Of a DNA stretch of 64,000 nucleotides, positions 9,295-17,618 are shown in pieces. The stretch's first letter is position 1. Each line of letters opens with the position of its first letter. A program made the translations under genes and the position numbers. Source of the stretch: Pseudoprimorskyibacter insulae (GTDB lineage: Bacteria; Pseudomonadota; Alphaproteobacteria; Rhodobacterales; Rhodobacteraceae); the NCBI RefSeq assembly GCF_900302505.1, contig NZ_OMOJ01000001.1:496001-560000 (forward strand), given 5' to 3'. The notes beneath the pieces were generated by a model. It saw only the letters and a list, made by a program, of their open reading frames with translations, ran no database searches and was not told where the DNA came from.

Positions 9295-10860
9295 TCAGGC
9301 GTCCTTGTAGCTGATTTCCTTGGCATCCGCGCCGGGGCCAGCCTTTTCGCGGCGCACCAGCAGACGGTTGAGCGCGTTCACATAGGCGCGGGCCGAGGCG
9401 ACAACCGTGTCAGTGTCTGCCGACTGGCCGGTGGCGATCAGGCCGTCTTCCTCAAGGCGCACCGAAACGGTGGCTTGGGCGTCGGTGCCTTCGGTGACTG
9501 CCGCCACTTGGTACAGCTGAAGCCGCGCCTTGTTCGGGTGCAATTCGCGCACGGCCTTGAAGGTGGCATCCACGGGGCCGTCGCCCTGACAGGTGGCGGT
9601 GGCCTCTTTGCCGTCGATCTCCATCTCAAGCGTGGCTTCGGCGGGGCCGCCGGTGCCGCAGACAACCTTGAGCGACAGAACCTGAAGGCGGTCATAGTCG
9701 CCCTCGGCCGAGGCGGTGATCAGCGCGACGATGTCGTCGTCATAAACCTCTTTCTTGCGGTCGGCCAAAGCCTTGAAGCGCACGAACACGTCTTTGAGCT
9801 GGTTGTCACCGACATCATAGCCCAGATCGCGCAGCTTGGCGCGAAGCGCGGCGCGGCCCGAATGTTTGCCAAGCGGCAGCGAGGTGCCGGCAAGGCCCAC
9901 GTCCTCGGGGCGCATGATCTCGAAGGTTTCCTTGTTCTTCAGCATGCCGTCTTGGTGAATACCGGATTCATGCGCGAAGGCGTTCTTGCCGACGATGGCC
10001 TTGTTGAACTGCACGTTGAACCCCGAGGCCGTGGCAACCCGGCGCGAGATGTGCATCAGTTTTTTCGATTCAACGCCGGTGTAGAACGGCATGATATCGC
10101 CGCGCACTTTCAGGGCCATAACGACCTCTTCCAACGCGGTGTTGCCTGCGCGTTCGCCAAGGCCATTGATCGTGCATTCGATCTGGCGTGCGCCGCCCTC
10201 AACAGCGGCCAGCGCGTTCGCCGTCGCCATGCCAAGGTCGTTGTGGCAGTGGGTGGCAAAGATCACCTCATCCGCGCCGGGCACGGTGGCGATCAGGCGT
10301 TTGATCAGGTCAGCCGACTCACGCGGGGCGGTATAGCCAACGGTGTCGGGGATGTTGATCGTGGTGGCGCCAGCCTTGATCGCAATCTCGATCACACGGC
10401 AGAGGTAATCCCACTCGGTGCGCGTTGCATCCATCGGCGACCACTGCACATCAGGGCAGAGGTTGCGGGCATGGGTCACCGTTTCGTGGATGCGGTCGGC
10501 CATCTGATCCATCGTCAGGTTCGGAATGGCGCGGTGCAGCGGCGAGGTGCCGATAAACGTGTGAATGCGCGGCTTTTCGCAGTTCTTCACCGCGTCCCAG
10601 CAGCGTTCGATGTCAGGGAATTGCGCGCGGGCCAGCCCACAGATCGACGCGTTCTTGGCGCGTTTGGCGATTTCCGACACAGCGGCAAAATCGCCTTCCG
10701 AGGCGATCGGGAACCCGGCCTCGATGATGTCGACGCCCATATCGTCCAGCAGCTCGGCAATCTCGAGCTTTTCGTCATGGGTCATGGTCGCGCCGGGGGA
10801 CTGTTCGCCGTCACGGAGGGTCGTGTCAAAAATGAGCACGCGGTCTTTATCGTTGGTCAT
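9295..10860 (-). CDS. leuA: 2-isopropylmalate synthase
   Basis: 521 residues from the ATG at 10860. Catalyses the first committed step of leucine synthesis (2-oxoisovalerate + acetyl-CoA). The HMGL-like TIM barrel is at the N-terminus, with FDTTLRDGEQSPGA (metal-binding Asp) and the ATHCHNDLGMATAN metal histidines. HESGIHQDG is in the linker. The C-terminal ~130 residues form the LeuA dimer regulatory domain that senses leucine. An in-frame GTG at 10896 would add 12 residues and cannot be excluded. The upstream leader peptide and hairpin suggest control by leucine supply. Confidence 0.96.
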   Translation of the reverse strand: MTNDKDRVLIFDTTLRDGEQSPGATMTHDEKLEIAELLDDMGVDIIEAGFPIASEGDFAAVSEIAKRAKNASICGLARAQFPDIERCWDAVKNCEKPRIHTFIGTSPLHRAIPNLTMDQMADRIHETVTHARNLCPDVQWSPMDATRTEWDYLCRVIEIAIKAGATTINIPDTVGYTAPRESADLIKRLIATVPGADEVIFATHCHNDLGMATANALAAVEGGARQIECTINGLGERAGNTALEEVVMALKVRGDIMPFYTGVESKKLMHISRRVATASGFNVQFNKAIVGKNAFAHESGIHQDGMLKNKETFEIMRPEDVGLAGTSLPLGKHSGRAALRAKLRDLGYDVGDNQLKDVFVRFKALADRKKEVYDDDIVALITASAEGDYDRLQVLSLKVVCGTGGPAEATLEMEIDGKEATATCQGDGPVDATFKAVRELHPNKARLQLYQVAAVTEGTDAQATVSVRLEEDGLIATGQSADTDTVVASARAYVNALNRLLVRREKAGPGADAKEISYKDA

Positions 10861-10915
10861 GTCTGAAGTCTCTGTTTTGTCTTTATCCAGTGTCACGTCG
10901 GCGCGATGCAGGCCT

Positions 10916-10952
10916 CCTCTGAGCGGACGCGCCGTGACGGCACGCTCAGAGG
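10916..10952 (-). promoter_or_regulatory. leuA leader hairpin (candidate attenuator)
   Basis: A perfect 10-bp inverted repeat, CCTCTGAGCG / CGCTCAGAGG, with a 17-nt loop that itself contains GCCG-TCA-CGGC. Its 5' arm contains the stop codon of the leucine-rich leader peptide. Its 3' arm includes part of AGAGGAGG, a perfect ribosome-site sequence. No T tract follows, so transcription termination at this hairpin is not obvious. Masking of a translation signal is possible, although the nearest in-frame start (GTG 10896) lies 16 nt beyond AGAGGAGG. Confidence 0.6.
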
Positions 10953-11032
10953 CGTGTTAGGATTAGACGTAGGGCCAGCGCAAGCGCGGAACGCTGCGGT
11001 GCATCAGGTGCGATATGGCCATTCATCATCAT
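10946..11032 (-). CDS. Leucine-rich leader peptide of leuA (28 residues)
   Basis: A short frame beginning ATGATGATG and ending in TGA inside the hairpin upstream of leuA. It encodes a peptide whose last 12 residues are LALALRLILTRL: six Leu, three of them read by CTA, a rare codon in this GC-rich genome. Leucine-rich leaders before leuA are an established attenuation device in proteobacteria, including alphaproteobacteria. The ribosome site before the triple ATG is weak, so the exact start is uncertain. Confidence 0.65.
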   Translation of the reverse strand: MMMNGHIAPDAPQRSALALALRLILTRL

Positions 11033-11087
11033 GCCGCGGACTATGCCGCGCGGGTTTCAGAATGAAAAGCCCTTTTTCGCGGGAATT

Positions 11088-11882
11088 TCAGACCAGCCCC
11101 AATTCGGCATCGCTGGCGATCCGGTCATATTTGTCACGCGGCGGCATGGGACGGGTGCGCCAATCGGGATCGAAGGTGAAACTTGATTTGCTTCGCCCCT
11201 CGGGCAGTGCGCCGTTCCCGCAGCCGATGGCGTAGTCGTAATACAGTTTCACGATCTCGTCATGGCTGACCTGCTGCGCGGCGGGATGGGCCATGCAGGC
11301 GCTGCGCCATGCGGCGACGCGGGCATAGTCCGGCGTATCGGGCAGGGTGAAACCCTCGTAATACTCAAGAAACCAGAAGCGCATGAACATCGAGGTATAG
11401 ACGCATTCGACCAGCCCGAAGTCATCAAACACGAATGGACCATCGGGGGCAAAATGCTGCAATTCGTTGTTCAGCCAGCGGTATTCGGCCAGATGCGCCT
11501 CGCGCAGTTCATCGGTTTTGCTGCGGTCGCGGTTCATCACGAACTTATAGCCCGTCATGGCAAACTCGCCCTGACGGGTGATCAAGAACCGTTCAACGCT
11601 GCGTTTGTACGCATCGGTCTGGGCGACGGGGCGGTCGGCAAAGCGTTCCTCGACATAGCGTAGGATCACGAGGCTTTCCTTGATCACCTCGCCGGTCTCC
11701 AGCTCCATGATCGGCAGGGCGGTGGTGCCGCGCGATTTCTTCAGCAGCTCTGGATCGCGCGGTTTGGAGATGTCGACCGTGACGAAATTGATCTGATCCC
11801 GCAGGCCCTTAAGTTCGAGCAGGATCTCAACGCGCTGCGAGAAGGGGCAAACGGGGATGTGGTAAATAGTGGGTTTGGTCAT
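11088..11882 (-). CDS. Glutathione S-transferase family protein
   Basis: 264 residues. The N-terminal thioredoxin-fold GST domain (1-85) carries CPFSQR at about residues 12-17, so the active site is a cysteine as in omega-class and related GSTs. ALPIMELETGEVIKES follows, giving the cis-Pro and the Glu/Ser glutathione gamma-glutamyl site. The C-terminal alpha-helical domain runs from about 95 to 240. Cysteine-type GSTs usually act as thiol transferases or dehydroascorbate-type reductases; the substrate here is unknown. The gene lies between sqdC and leuA on the same strand but is separated from both, so it is probably not part of either operon. Confidence 0.85.
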   Translation of the reverse strand: MTKPTIYHIPVCPFSQRVEILLELKGLRDQINFVTVDISKPRDPELLKKSRGTTALPIMELETGEVIKESLVILRYVEERFADRPVAQTDAYKRSVERFLITRQGEFAMTGYKFVMNRDRSKTDELREAHLAEYRWLNNELQHFAPDGPFVFDDFGLVECVYTSMFMRFWFLEYYEGFTLPDTPDYARVAAWRSACMAHPAAQQVSHDEIVKLYYDYAIGCGNGALPEGRSKSSFTFDPDWRTRPMPPRDKYDRIASDAELGLV

Positions 11883-11933
11883 CGGGAAATCCTCTTTGGG
11901 CCAAAGTTAGCTCAAGCAGAGTGACTTGGCCAT

Positions 11934-12761
11934 TCACACCATTGCGCGCAGGGCCTCTTTTAGCCGGGCTATTCCACCGGGCTGCCAGCCAAGGGCGCGC
12001 AGGCGGGATGTGTCCATCACGTAATAATCTTTTGAGCGGGCGCGGGCGGGGATCGGGCCTTTGCGGTGGCTCGCCTCCAGATACATCGCCAACAGGTCTG
12101 AGCGATCAAGTAGCAGGTCCGACACGTTGAGGATCGGCGGCGTGTCTTGGGTCAGGGCGACGCGGCCAGCGGCGGCAAGGTCCGCGCCATGAACCTCGGT
12201 GCCCACACGGGGGGCGATACGGCGGCCCGCGGCGAAATCGTCAAACAGCCCTTGCCATTTATGCGCAGGGCCGGGGCCGTAAACACCCGTTGCGCGCAGG
12301 CTGGTGGATTTGAGGCGGGAGGTGGCGAGCGCCTGTTCGACCTGCAATTTGACCTGCCCATACAGCGTTTCGGGGGTGCAATGCATGTCTTCGGTCAACA
12401 CGGCACCGGGCGCTTGCTGGCCATAGACGGCGCGGGACGACAGGAAGATAAACCGCCTTACGCCCGCCGCCTCGGCCGCGCGGATCAGTGCGAGCGAGCC
12501 ATCCAAATTGGCGCGGCGAAACCCGTCTGGGTCATTGCCTTCGCCGCCGCGATATTTGCCCGGCTCGTGCAAATAGGCGCAGTGGATCACCGCATCAAAC
12601 CCGGCCAGATCGGGGGCAGGGCCGTTCAGATCATAGGGCAGGTGCGGCACCTCAGGGGATGGTGTGCGCGATAGGCAAACCACCTGATCGCCCGCAGCCA
12701 AAGCCTCGGCCACGAAGAAGCGCCCGACCAGCCCGTTGCCGCCCGTGACTGCGATTTTCAT
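11934..12761 (-). CDS. sqdC: Sulfolipid biosynthesis protein SqdC (NAD-dependent epimerase/reductase family)
   Basis: 275 residues. An extended SDR-type Rossmann fold starts MKIAVTGGNGLVGRFF. It has a catalytic-region Ser/Tyr (FLSSRAVYG) and a YGQVK that provides the Tyr-x-x-x-Lys pair. Alone it would be a generic nucleotide-sugar epimerase or reductase. Its place as third gene of a run with an unmistakable sqdB and a GT8 gene copies the Rhodobacter sphaeroides sqdB-sqdD-sqdC order, where SqdC is a reductase-like protein needed for normal SQDG formation. It overlaps sqdD by 4 bp. The assignment rests mainly on synteny. Confidence 0.75.
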   Translation of the reverse strand: MKIAVTGGNGLVGRFFVAEALAAGDQVVCLSRTPSPEVPHLPYDLNGPAPDLAGFDAVIHCAYLHEPGKYRGGEGNDPDGFRRANLDGSLALIRAAEAAGVRRFIFLSSRAVYGQQAPGAVLTEDMHCTPETLYGQVKLQVEQALATSRLKSTSLRATGVYGPGPAHKWQGLFDDFAAGRRIAPRVGTEVHGADLAAAGRVALTQDTPPILNVSDLLLDRSDLLAMYLEASHRKGPIPARARSKDYYVMDTSRLRALGWQPGGIARLKEALRAMV

Positions 12762-13594
12762 GCGCGCGGCCCCGGAAGGCTGGCGATGTCGGGGATTGCG
12801 TCGCCATTGGCGAACCGCTGCCATAGCTCTATCAATGGCAGGAGTTGGGCGCGCTTGGGGTGGTCGGTCTGCCACGGCTTTTCGTACTGGTAATGCAACA
12901 CATGGATGGCCTTCCAATCCCAAAGCGCGGGCATGTTGAACCAGACGTATTGCAGCATGTTGTAGAACACTGGAAGGCCGTGCCAGTCGGGGAAGTAGCT
13001 TTCCAAGAACGTCTGATCGGTGCGCCGCCAAAAGGCCCCGGGCACGTCCAGCTTGGCCAGCATATCGTCAAACGTCGCCTGCGCGGGGCGGGCGGTGAAC
13101 ACGCCCGAGTTCAGGCGATGAAAGTCAGCCATGGTTTCATACACGTTTGGGGCGGCGGAAAAGTCAGGGTAGGCAAACAGCCGATCACAGTATTTCAGCA
13201 TGATCGCATCGGCGTCGATAAATACCACGCTGTCATAATCGAGCTGCCACAGGCGCAGTTTGCTGAAATTGTCCAAAGGCGTGTGAAACACAGGCTTACC
13301 GCCCTTGGTGAAGGGGGCCAGCGTGTGGATCTTGTCGCGGGCGTGGGCCTCGGCGAAGGCCGGGCTGACGGGCATAAACTCGGCCAGAACCAACCGCGCG
13401 CCCAGCGACTCCAAGGGGGCCAAACGTGCCTCATCCACGCCGCCAGTGTACAGCACCACGCAATCCGCCTGGGTTCCCGTGTGGCGGATCGACCGGATCA
13501 GGGCCGTGGCCCCAAGCACATAGTCTGCATTCGTGACCAGCGTAACATAGGCGTGCCGGCCCTGCGCGGGCCGGCTGGCAGTCAGTGCAGCCAT
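12758..13594 (-). CDS. sqdD: Glycosyltransferase family 8 protein, probable SqdD (sulfoquinovosyltransferase)
   Basis: 278 residues, glycogenin-like. An N-terminal nucleotide-sugar fold (YVTLVTNADYVLGATALIRS) is followed by the metal-binding DxD motif in FIDADAIML at about residue 132, LNSGVFTARP, and the family's C-terminal His in HVLHYQYEKPW. In R. sphaeroides SqdD is a GT8 relative thought to move sulfoquinovose from UDP to diacylglycerol, and the gene sits directly after sqdB as here. The gene abuts sqdB with no gap and overlaps sqdC by 4 bp. Confidence 0.82.
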   Translation of the reverse strand: MAALTASRPAQGRHAYVTLVTNADYVLGATALIRSIRHTGTQADCVVLYTGGVDEARLAPLESLGARLVLAEFMPVSPAFAEAHARDKIHTLAPFTKGGKPVFHTPLDNFSKLRLWQLDYDSVVFIDADAIMLKYCDRLFAYPDFSAAPNVYETMADFHRLNSGVFTARPAQATFDDMLAKLDVPGAFWRRTDQTFLESYFPDWHGLPVFYNMLQYVWFNMPALWDWKAIHVLHYQYEKPWQTDHPKRAQLLPLIELWQRFANGDAIPDIASLPGPRA

Positions 13595-14815
13595 TTACGA
13601 AACGGCCTTGAGGCGCTTGCCTTCCGGGTCACGCTCTACCCGCTCGCCCAATTCCTTGGTCCAGGCGGATACGGCGGGCACTCGTTTGCGATCAATGCGG
13701 TGGGCGTATTTCTTCGCCACATCAACCACTTCGCTCATCAGCCCTTCGGCCAGCGTGATTGGGTTCAGGCCAAGGCTCAGGAACTGGTCGTTCTTGACGA
13801 TCAGATCGTTCTCGGCGGCCTCTTTGCGCGGGTTCGGCAGGTAGGCCACTTTGGCCCCGGTCAAGCCTGCGATCATCTCGGCCAGATCGCGCACGCGGTG
13901 GGTTTCGGTCATCTGGTTGAAGATCTTCACACGCTCGCCAGCTTTCGGTGCGTCGTTCAGGGCCAGTTCGATGCAGCGCACGCAGTCTTGAAGATGGATA
14001 AACGCGCGGGTCTGGCCGCCGGTGCCATGTACGGTCAGCGGATAGTCAATCGCGGCTTGGATCAGGAAACGGTTCAACACCGTGCCATAGTCCCCGTCAT
14101 AGTCGAAGCGGTTGATCAACTGCTCATGGCGGCGGGTCTGCTCGGTGTGCGTGCCCCAAACGATGCCCTGATGCAGATCGGTGATCCGCAGGTTGTCGTT
14201 TTGGGCGTAGAACTGGAACAGGATCTGATCGAGCGATTTGGTCATGTGATAGACCGAGCCGGGGCGCGTGGGATAGAGGATCTCAAGTCCCTTCTTTTCG
14301 CCTTCAAGGTTCTCAATCTCAACATCCAAGTAGCCTTCGGGGATGGCCGCGCCGACGCTGGAATAGCCGTAAACGCCCATTGTTCCGAGGTGGACCAGAT
14401 GCGCGTCGATGCCGGTTTCGGCCATCGCCGCCAAAACGTTATGCGTGGCACTGACGTTGTTGTTGACGGTGTAGGTTTTGTGGCGGTCCGTCTTCATTGA
14501 ATAGGGCGCGGCCCGCTGTTCGGCAAAATGGATCAGCGCGTCAGGACGGTATTCCAGCAGCCACGCCTTGAAGCGTTCATAATCCTTGGCCAGATCCAGC
14601 AGATGAAACTGAAGCGCGCGGCCAGTGACGTCTTTCCAGATCCGGCACCGTTCCTGAATCGAATCCATTGGCGTCAGCGATTGAACCCCCAACTCGGTGT
14701 CGATCCAACGCCGCGATAGGTTGTCGATGATGTGAACCTCGTGTCCCAAATCAGACAGGTGAAGCACGGTCGGCCAGCCAACAAATCCGTCGCCGCCAAG
14801 AACTGCAATGCGCAT
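13595..14815 (-). CDS. sqdB: UDP-sulfoquinovose synthase
   Basis: 406 residues, the usual length. Forms UDP-sulfoquinovose from UDP-glucose and sulfite. Diagnostic SQD1/SqdB features: MRIAVLGGDGFVGWPTVLHLS at the N-terminus, HFAEQRAAPYSM, HLGTMGVYG (catalytic Thr), YHMTKS (catalytic Tyr and Lys), DLHQGIVWG, and YGTVLNRFLIQAA. It is first gene of the sqdBDC operon. The product, the anionic sulfolipid SQDG, can replace phosphatidylglycerol under phosphate limitation. The promoter should lie in the 181-bp gap to 14997, which is AT-rich around 14880-14935, but I could not fix a Pho box. Confidence 0.95.
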   Translation of the reverse strand: MRIAVLGGDGFVGWPTVLHLSDLGHEVHIIDNLSRRWIDTELGVQSLTPMDSIQERCRIWKDVTGRALQFHLLDLAKDYERFKAWLLEYRPDALIHFAEQRAAPYSMKTDRHKTYTVNNNVSATHNVLAAMAETGIDAHLVHLGTMGVYGYSSVGAAIPEGYLDVEIENLEGEKKGLEILYPTRPGSVYHMTKSLDQILFQFYAQNDNLRITDLHQGIVWGTHTEQTRRHEQLINRFDYDGDYGTVLNRFLIQAAIDYPLTVHGTGGQTRAFIHLQDCVRCIELALNDAPKAGERVKIFNQMTETHRVRDLAEMIAGLTGAKVAYLPNPRKEAAENDLIVKNDQFLSLGLNPITLAEGLMSEVVDVAKKYAHRIDRKRVPAVSAWTKELGERVERDPEGKRLKAVS

Positions 14816-14996
14816 AAGTGGTCCTTTCTTCGCATGGCGTTTATTCGCTTTTGACGATGATTTTGACGTCGCGCAAGGTTCATAAAATCGTTACATATCA
14901 ATATGATAGGTGTCAAATTTTTGTTACATTACCCCCTCGTCTTGACCTCTTGCCGCGCCCGGCTATCTGGCGTGTCAGGGGTGAAAAGGGACGTAA

Positions 14997-15659
14997 ATGC
15001 GGGCACTTGTTATCGGTAGCACAGGCGGGATCGGGGCGGCGTTGGTCACCGCTTTGACGTCGCGCGGGGCCGAGGTCACAGGCCTGTCGCGGCGTGGCGA
15101 CGGTTTGGACATCACGGATGCGTCGGCAATTTCGCGCCGGTTTGCCGCACTCTCGCCGGGGTATGACCTGATTTTCACCGCCACAGGCGCCCTAGAGGTT
15201 AACGGCGCGGCGCCGGAAAAGGCCCTGTCTGCCCTGACGCCCAAGGCCATGGCGGATCAGTTCGCGGTCAATGCGATTGGGCCGATGATGGTTCTGCAAC
15301 AGGCGCAGCCGCTGCTGGCGCGGGATCGGCGGGCGGTGATTGCCACGCTGTCGGCGCGGGTTGGGTCCATCGGTGACAACCGGCTTGGTGGCTGGCACAG
15401 CTATCGCATGGCCAAGGCCGCGCTGAACCAAGGCATTCGCGGGGCCGCGATTGAACTGGCGCGGACCCACAAACAGGCGATCTGCGTAGCGCTGCATCCC
15501 GGCACCGTCGAGACCGAATTCACGCGCAAATATCTGGGCCGTCATCCTGCCGTCCCACCGGCCGAGGCTGCGGAAAACCTGCTGCGGGTGATTGCCGGGC
15601 TAACCCCCGGCGATACCGGTCAGTTCTATGATTGGGCGGGCAAGCGCGTCCCATGGTAA
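14997..15659 (+). CDS. SDR-family oxidoreductase
   Basis: 220 residues, C-factor/CsgA-like short-chain dehydrogenase. It has ALVIGSTGGIGAALVTAL at the N-terminus and a catalytic Ser-Tyr-x-x-x-Lys region (SARVGSIGD...SYRMAKAALNQ) at about residues 116-142. The substrate is unknown. The stop codon overlaps the first codons of the photolyase gene, so the two are probably co-transcribed and translationally coupled. Confidence 0.9.
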   Translation: MRALVIGSTGGIGAALVTALTSRGAEVTGLSRRGDGLDITDASAISRRFAALSPGYDLIFTATGALEVNGAAPEKALSALTPKAMADQFAVNAIGPMMVLQQAQPLLARDRRAVIATLSARVGSIGDNRLGGWHSYRMAKAALNQGIRGAAIELARTHKQAICVALHPGTVETEFTRKYLGRHPAVPPAEAAENLLRVIAGLTPGDTGQFYDWAGKRVPW

Positions 15660-17179
15660 GGCTGGTTTTGGTACTGGGGGACCAACTGTCGCCCGATCTG
15701 TCCGCCTTGGCGCAGGCGGATAAGGCGCGCGATGTGGTCGTGATGGCCGAAGTGCGGGACGAGGCGACCTATGTCCGCCACCACCCCAAGAAAATCGCCT
15801 TTTGCTTTGCCGCCATGCGCAAATTCGCCGCCCGTCTGCGGGATAACGGCTGGGATGTGCGCTATTCTGAATATGACGACACGCATAACGCGGGCTCGAT
15901 CGTCGGAGAACTGCTGCGCCGCGCGGATGAGATCGGCGCAGCCGAGGTGCTGGCAACGGAACCCGGCGAATGGCGTTTGATTGAGGCGTTGAATGCTGCG
16001 CCCGTTCCCGTGACAATCCTGCCGGACGACCGATTTATTGCGTCACATCAAGAGTTTGAGTCTTGGGCCAAAGGGCGAAAGACCCTGCGAATGGAGTATT
16101 TCTATCGCGATATGCGGCGCAAGACGGGTTTGCTCATGGACGGGGACAAGCCCGAGGGCGGGCAGTGGAATTATGACCACGACAATCGCAAACCCGCGCC
16201 GGATCAGGTTGACTATAGCGGCCCGATGCAATTCACACCTGACGCCACAGTCGAGGCGGCGCTCGATCTGGTTGAGGCCGAATTTGGCGACCATTTCGGG
16301 CACGCGCGGCCCTTTTGGTTTGCAACTGACCAAGAACAGGCGCGGCGTGCCTTGACGCATTTCATCAAACACGCCCTGCCGAAATTCGGCGACTACCAAG
16401 ACGCGATGCTTGACGGGAACCGGTTCCTTTATCACGCGGTAATCTCGGTCTACCTCAATGCGGGCCTACTGAGCCCGCTTGAGGTCTGCCGCGTCGCCGA
16501 AGACGCCTACCGGGCAGGGGATGCGCCGTTGAATGCGGTGGAAGGGTTCATCCGCCAGATCATCGGCTGGCGCGAATATGTGCGCGGGATCTATTTCCTT
16601 GAGGGGCCGGACTATCCGCGCCGCAACGCGCTGAGCCACCAACGCCCCTTGCCTGCGCTGTATTGGGGCGGTCCGACGAAAATGCGCTGTCTGTCCAAAG
16701 CGGTCGAACAAACTCGGGATGAGGCCTATGCCCACCACATCCAACGCCTTATGATCACGGGAAATTTCGGGCTTCTGGCCGGGATCAACCCAACCGCGCT
16801 ACATGAATGGTATCTTGAGGTCTATGCCGACGCCTATGAATGGGTCGAAGCACCGAACACCGTCGGAATGAGCCAGTTTGCTGACGGCGGGATCATCGCC
16901 TCCAAGCCCTATGTGTCCAGCGGGGCCTATATTGACCGGATGTCAGACCATTGCCGGGCCTGCCATTACGACGTCAAAACCAAGACAGGGCAGGGGGCCT
17001 GTCCGTTCAACCTGATGTACTGGGCCTTTCTGGACCGTCACCGCGACAGATTTTCCGGCAATCCGCGCATGGGCAATATGTACCGTACTTGGGATCGAAT
17101 GGACGCAGGCAAACGCCGTGTCATTCTGGACGAGGCCGAAGCCTTTCTGACCGCGCTGTCAAATGGCGATCCTGTCTGA
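15653..17179 (+). CDS. cryB: FeS bacterial cryptochrome/photolyase (CryB / PhrB type)
   Basis: 508 residues. Belongs to the FeS-BCP group that repairs (6-4) photoproducts and/or senses blue light, using FAD, a lumazine antenna and a [4Fe-4S] cluster. The four cluster cysteines are visible: one in MRCLSK (about residue 345), and HCRACHYDVKT...GACPF, where Cys-x2-Cys-x12-Cys reproduces the spacing of R. sphaeroides CryB. The N-terminal LVLVLGDQLSPDLSAL is the antenna-binding domain signature. The start at 15653 (MVRLVL) gives the family N-terminus and overlaps the SDR stop. It matches the deoxyribodipyrimidine photolyase-related family. Confidence 0.93.
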   Translation: MVRLVLVLGDQLSPDLSALAQADKARDVVVMAEVRDEATYVRHHPKKIAFCFAAMRKFAARLRDNGWDVRYSEYDDTHNAGSIVGELLRRADEIGAAEVLATEPGEWRLIEALNAAPVPVTILPDDRFIASHQEFESWAKGRKTLRMEYFYRDMRRKTGLLMDGDKPEGGQWNYDHDNRKPAPDQVDYSGPMQFTPDATVEAALDLVEAEFGDHFGHARPFWFATDQEQARRALTHFIKHALPKFGDYQDAMLDGNRFLYHAVISVYLNAGLLSPLEVCRVAEDAYRAGDAPLNAVEGFIRQIIGWREYVRGIYFLEGPDYPRRNALSHQRPLPALYWGGPTKMRCLSKAVEQTRDEAYAHHIQRLMITGNFGLLAGINPTALHEWYLEVYADAYEWVEAPNTVGMSQFADGGIIASKPYVSSGAYIDRMSDHCRACHYDVKTKTGQGACPFNLMYWAFLDRHRDRFSGNPRMGNMYRTWDRMDAGKRRVILDEAEAFLTALSNGDPV

Positions 17180-17209
17180 CTTTTCCTTTCAGCGCGGGCG
17201 CGATACACC

Positions 17210-17572
17210 GTGCACATGCGCATTTTGGAAAACATCATCACGGACCGGGGGTCTAAATACGCCGTGTCGGGCGGGCCCTGCACCTCAGAAGAGGAGGCGA
17301 AGGCGCTGGTTAAAGAACTGACGCGCAAGAAGAAATTCGCCAAAGCTACCCATCATAGCTGGGGTGTGATCACAAATGGCACCCAAATCAAGAATGATGA
17401 CGGCGAAAGCGGCGCAGGCATGGTTATTCTGCGTATGTTGGAACGTGAAGGCCTGCAAGATCACGCCGTAATCGTCACGCGCTGGTACGGCGGCAAGCAT
17501 CTGGGCGGCGACCGGTTCCGCCATGTTCAGGACGCCGTGCGCATTTATCTGGACTATCTGACCGCAAAATAG
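17210..17572 (+). CDS. IMPACT/YigZ (UPF0029) domain protein
   Basis: 120 residues, a single UPF0029 N-terminal domain. It shows ATHHSWG, NDDGESGAGMVIL and the signature VIVTRWYGGKHLGGDRFRH. Full-length YigZ/IMPACT proteins (about 200 residues) carry a second ferredoxin-like domain that is absent here, so this is a short family member rather than an obvious truncation. The molecular role is unclear; IMPACT relatives contact ribosomes or GCN1-type factors in eukaryotes. The start may be Met1 or Met3 (17216). Confidence 0.78.
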   Translation: MHMRILENIITDRGSKYAVSGGPCTSEEEAKALVKELTRKKKFAKATHHSWGVITNGTQIKNDDGESGAGMVILRMLEREGLQDHAVIVTRWYGGKHLGGDRFRHVQDAVRIYLDYLTAK

Positions 17573-17596
17573 GCGGCCCGAATGGTGTCGGGCCGC
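17573..17596. terminator. Hairpin between convergent genes
   Basis: A perfect 9-bp stem GCGGCCCGA / TCGGGCCGC with a 6-nt loop, directly after the UPF0029 gene. The minus-strand side is followed by TATTTT, so it could terminate the oxidoreductase gene at 17619 and slow transcription from the other side. Confidence 0.55.
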
Positions 17597-17618
17597 TCGA
17601 AACAATGCCTTAGGCGCA

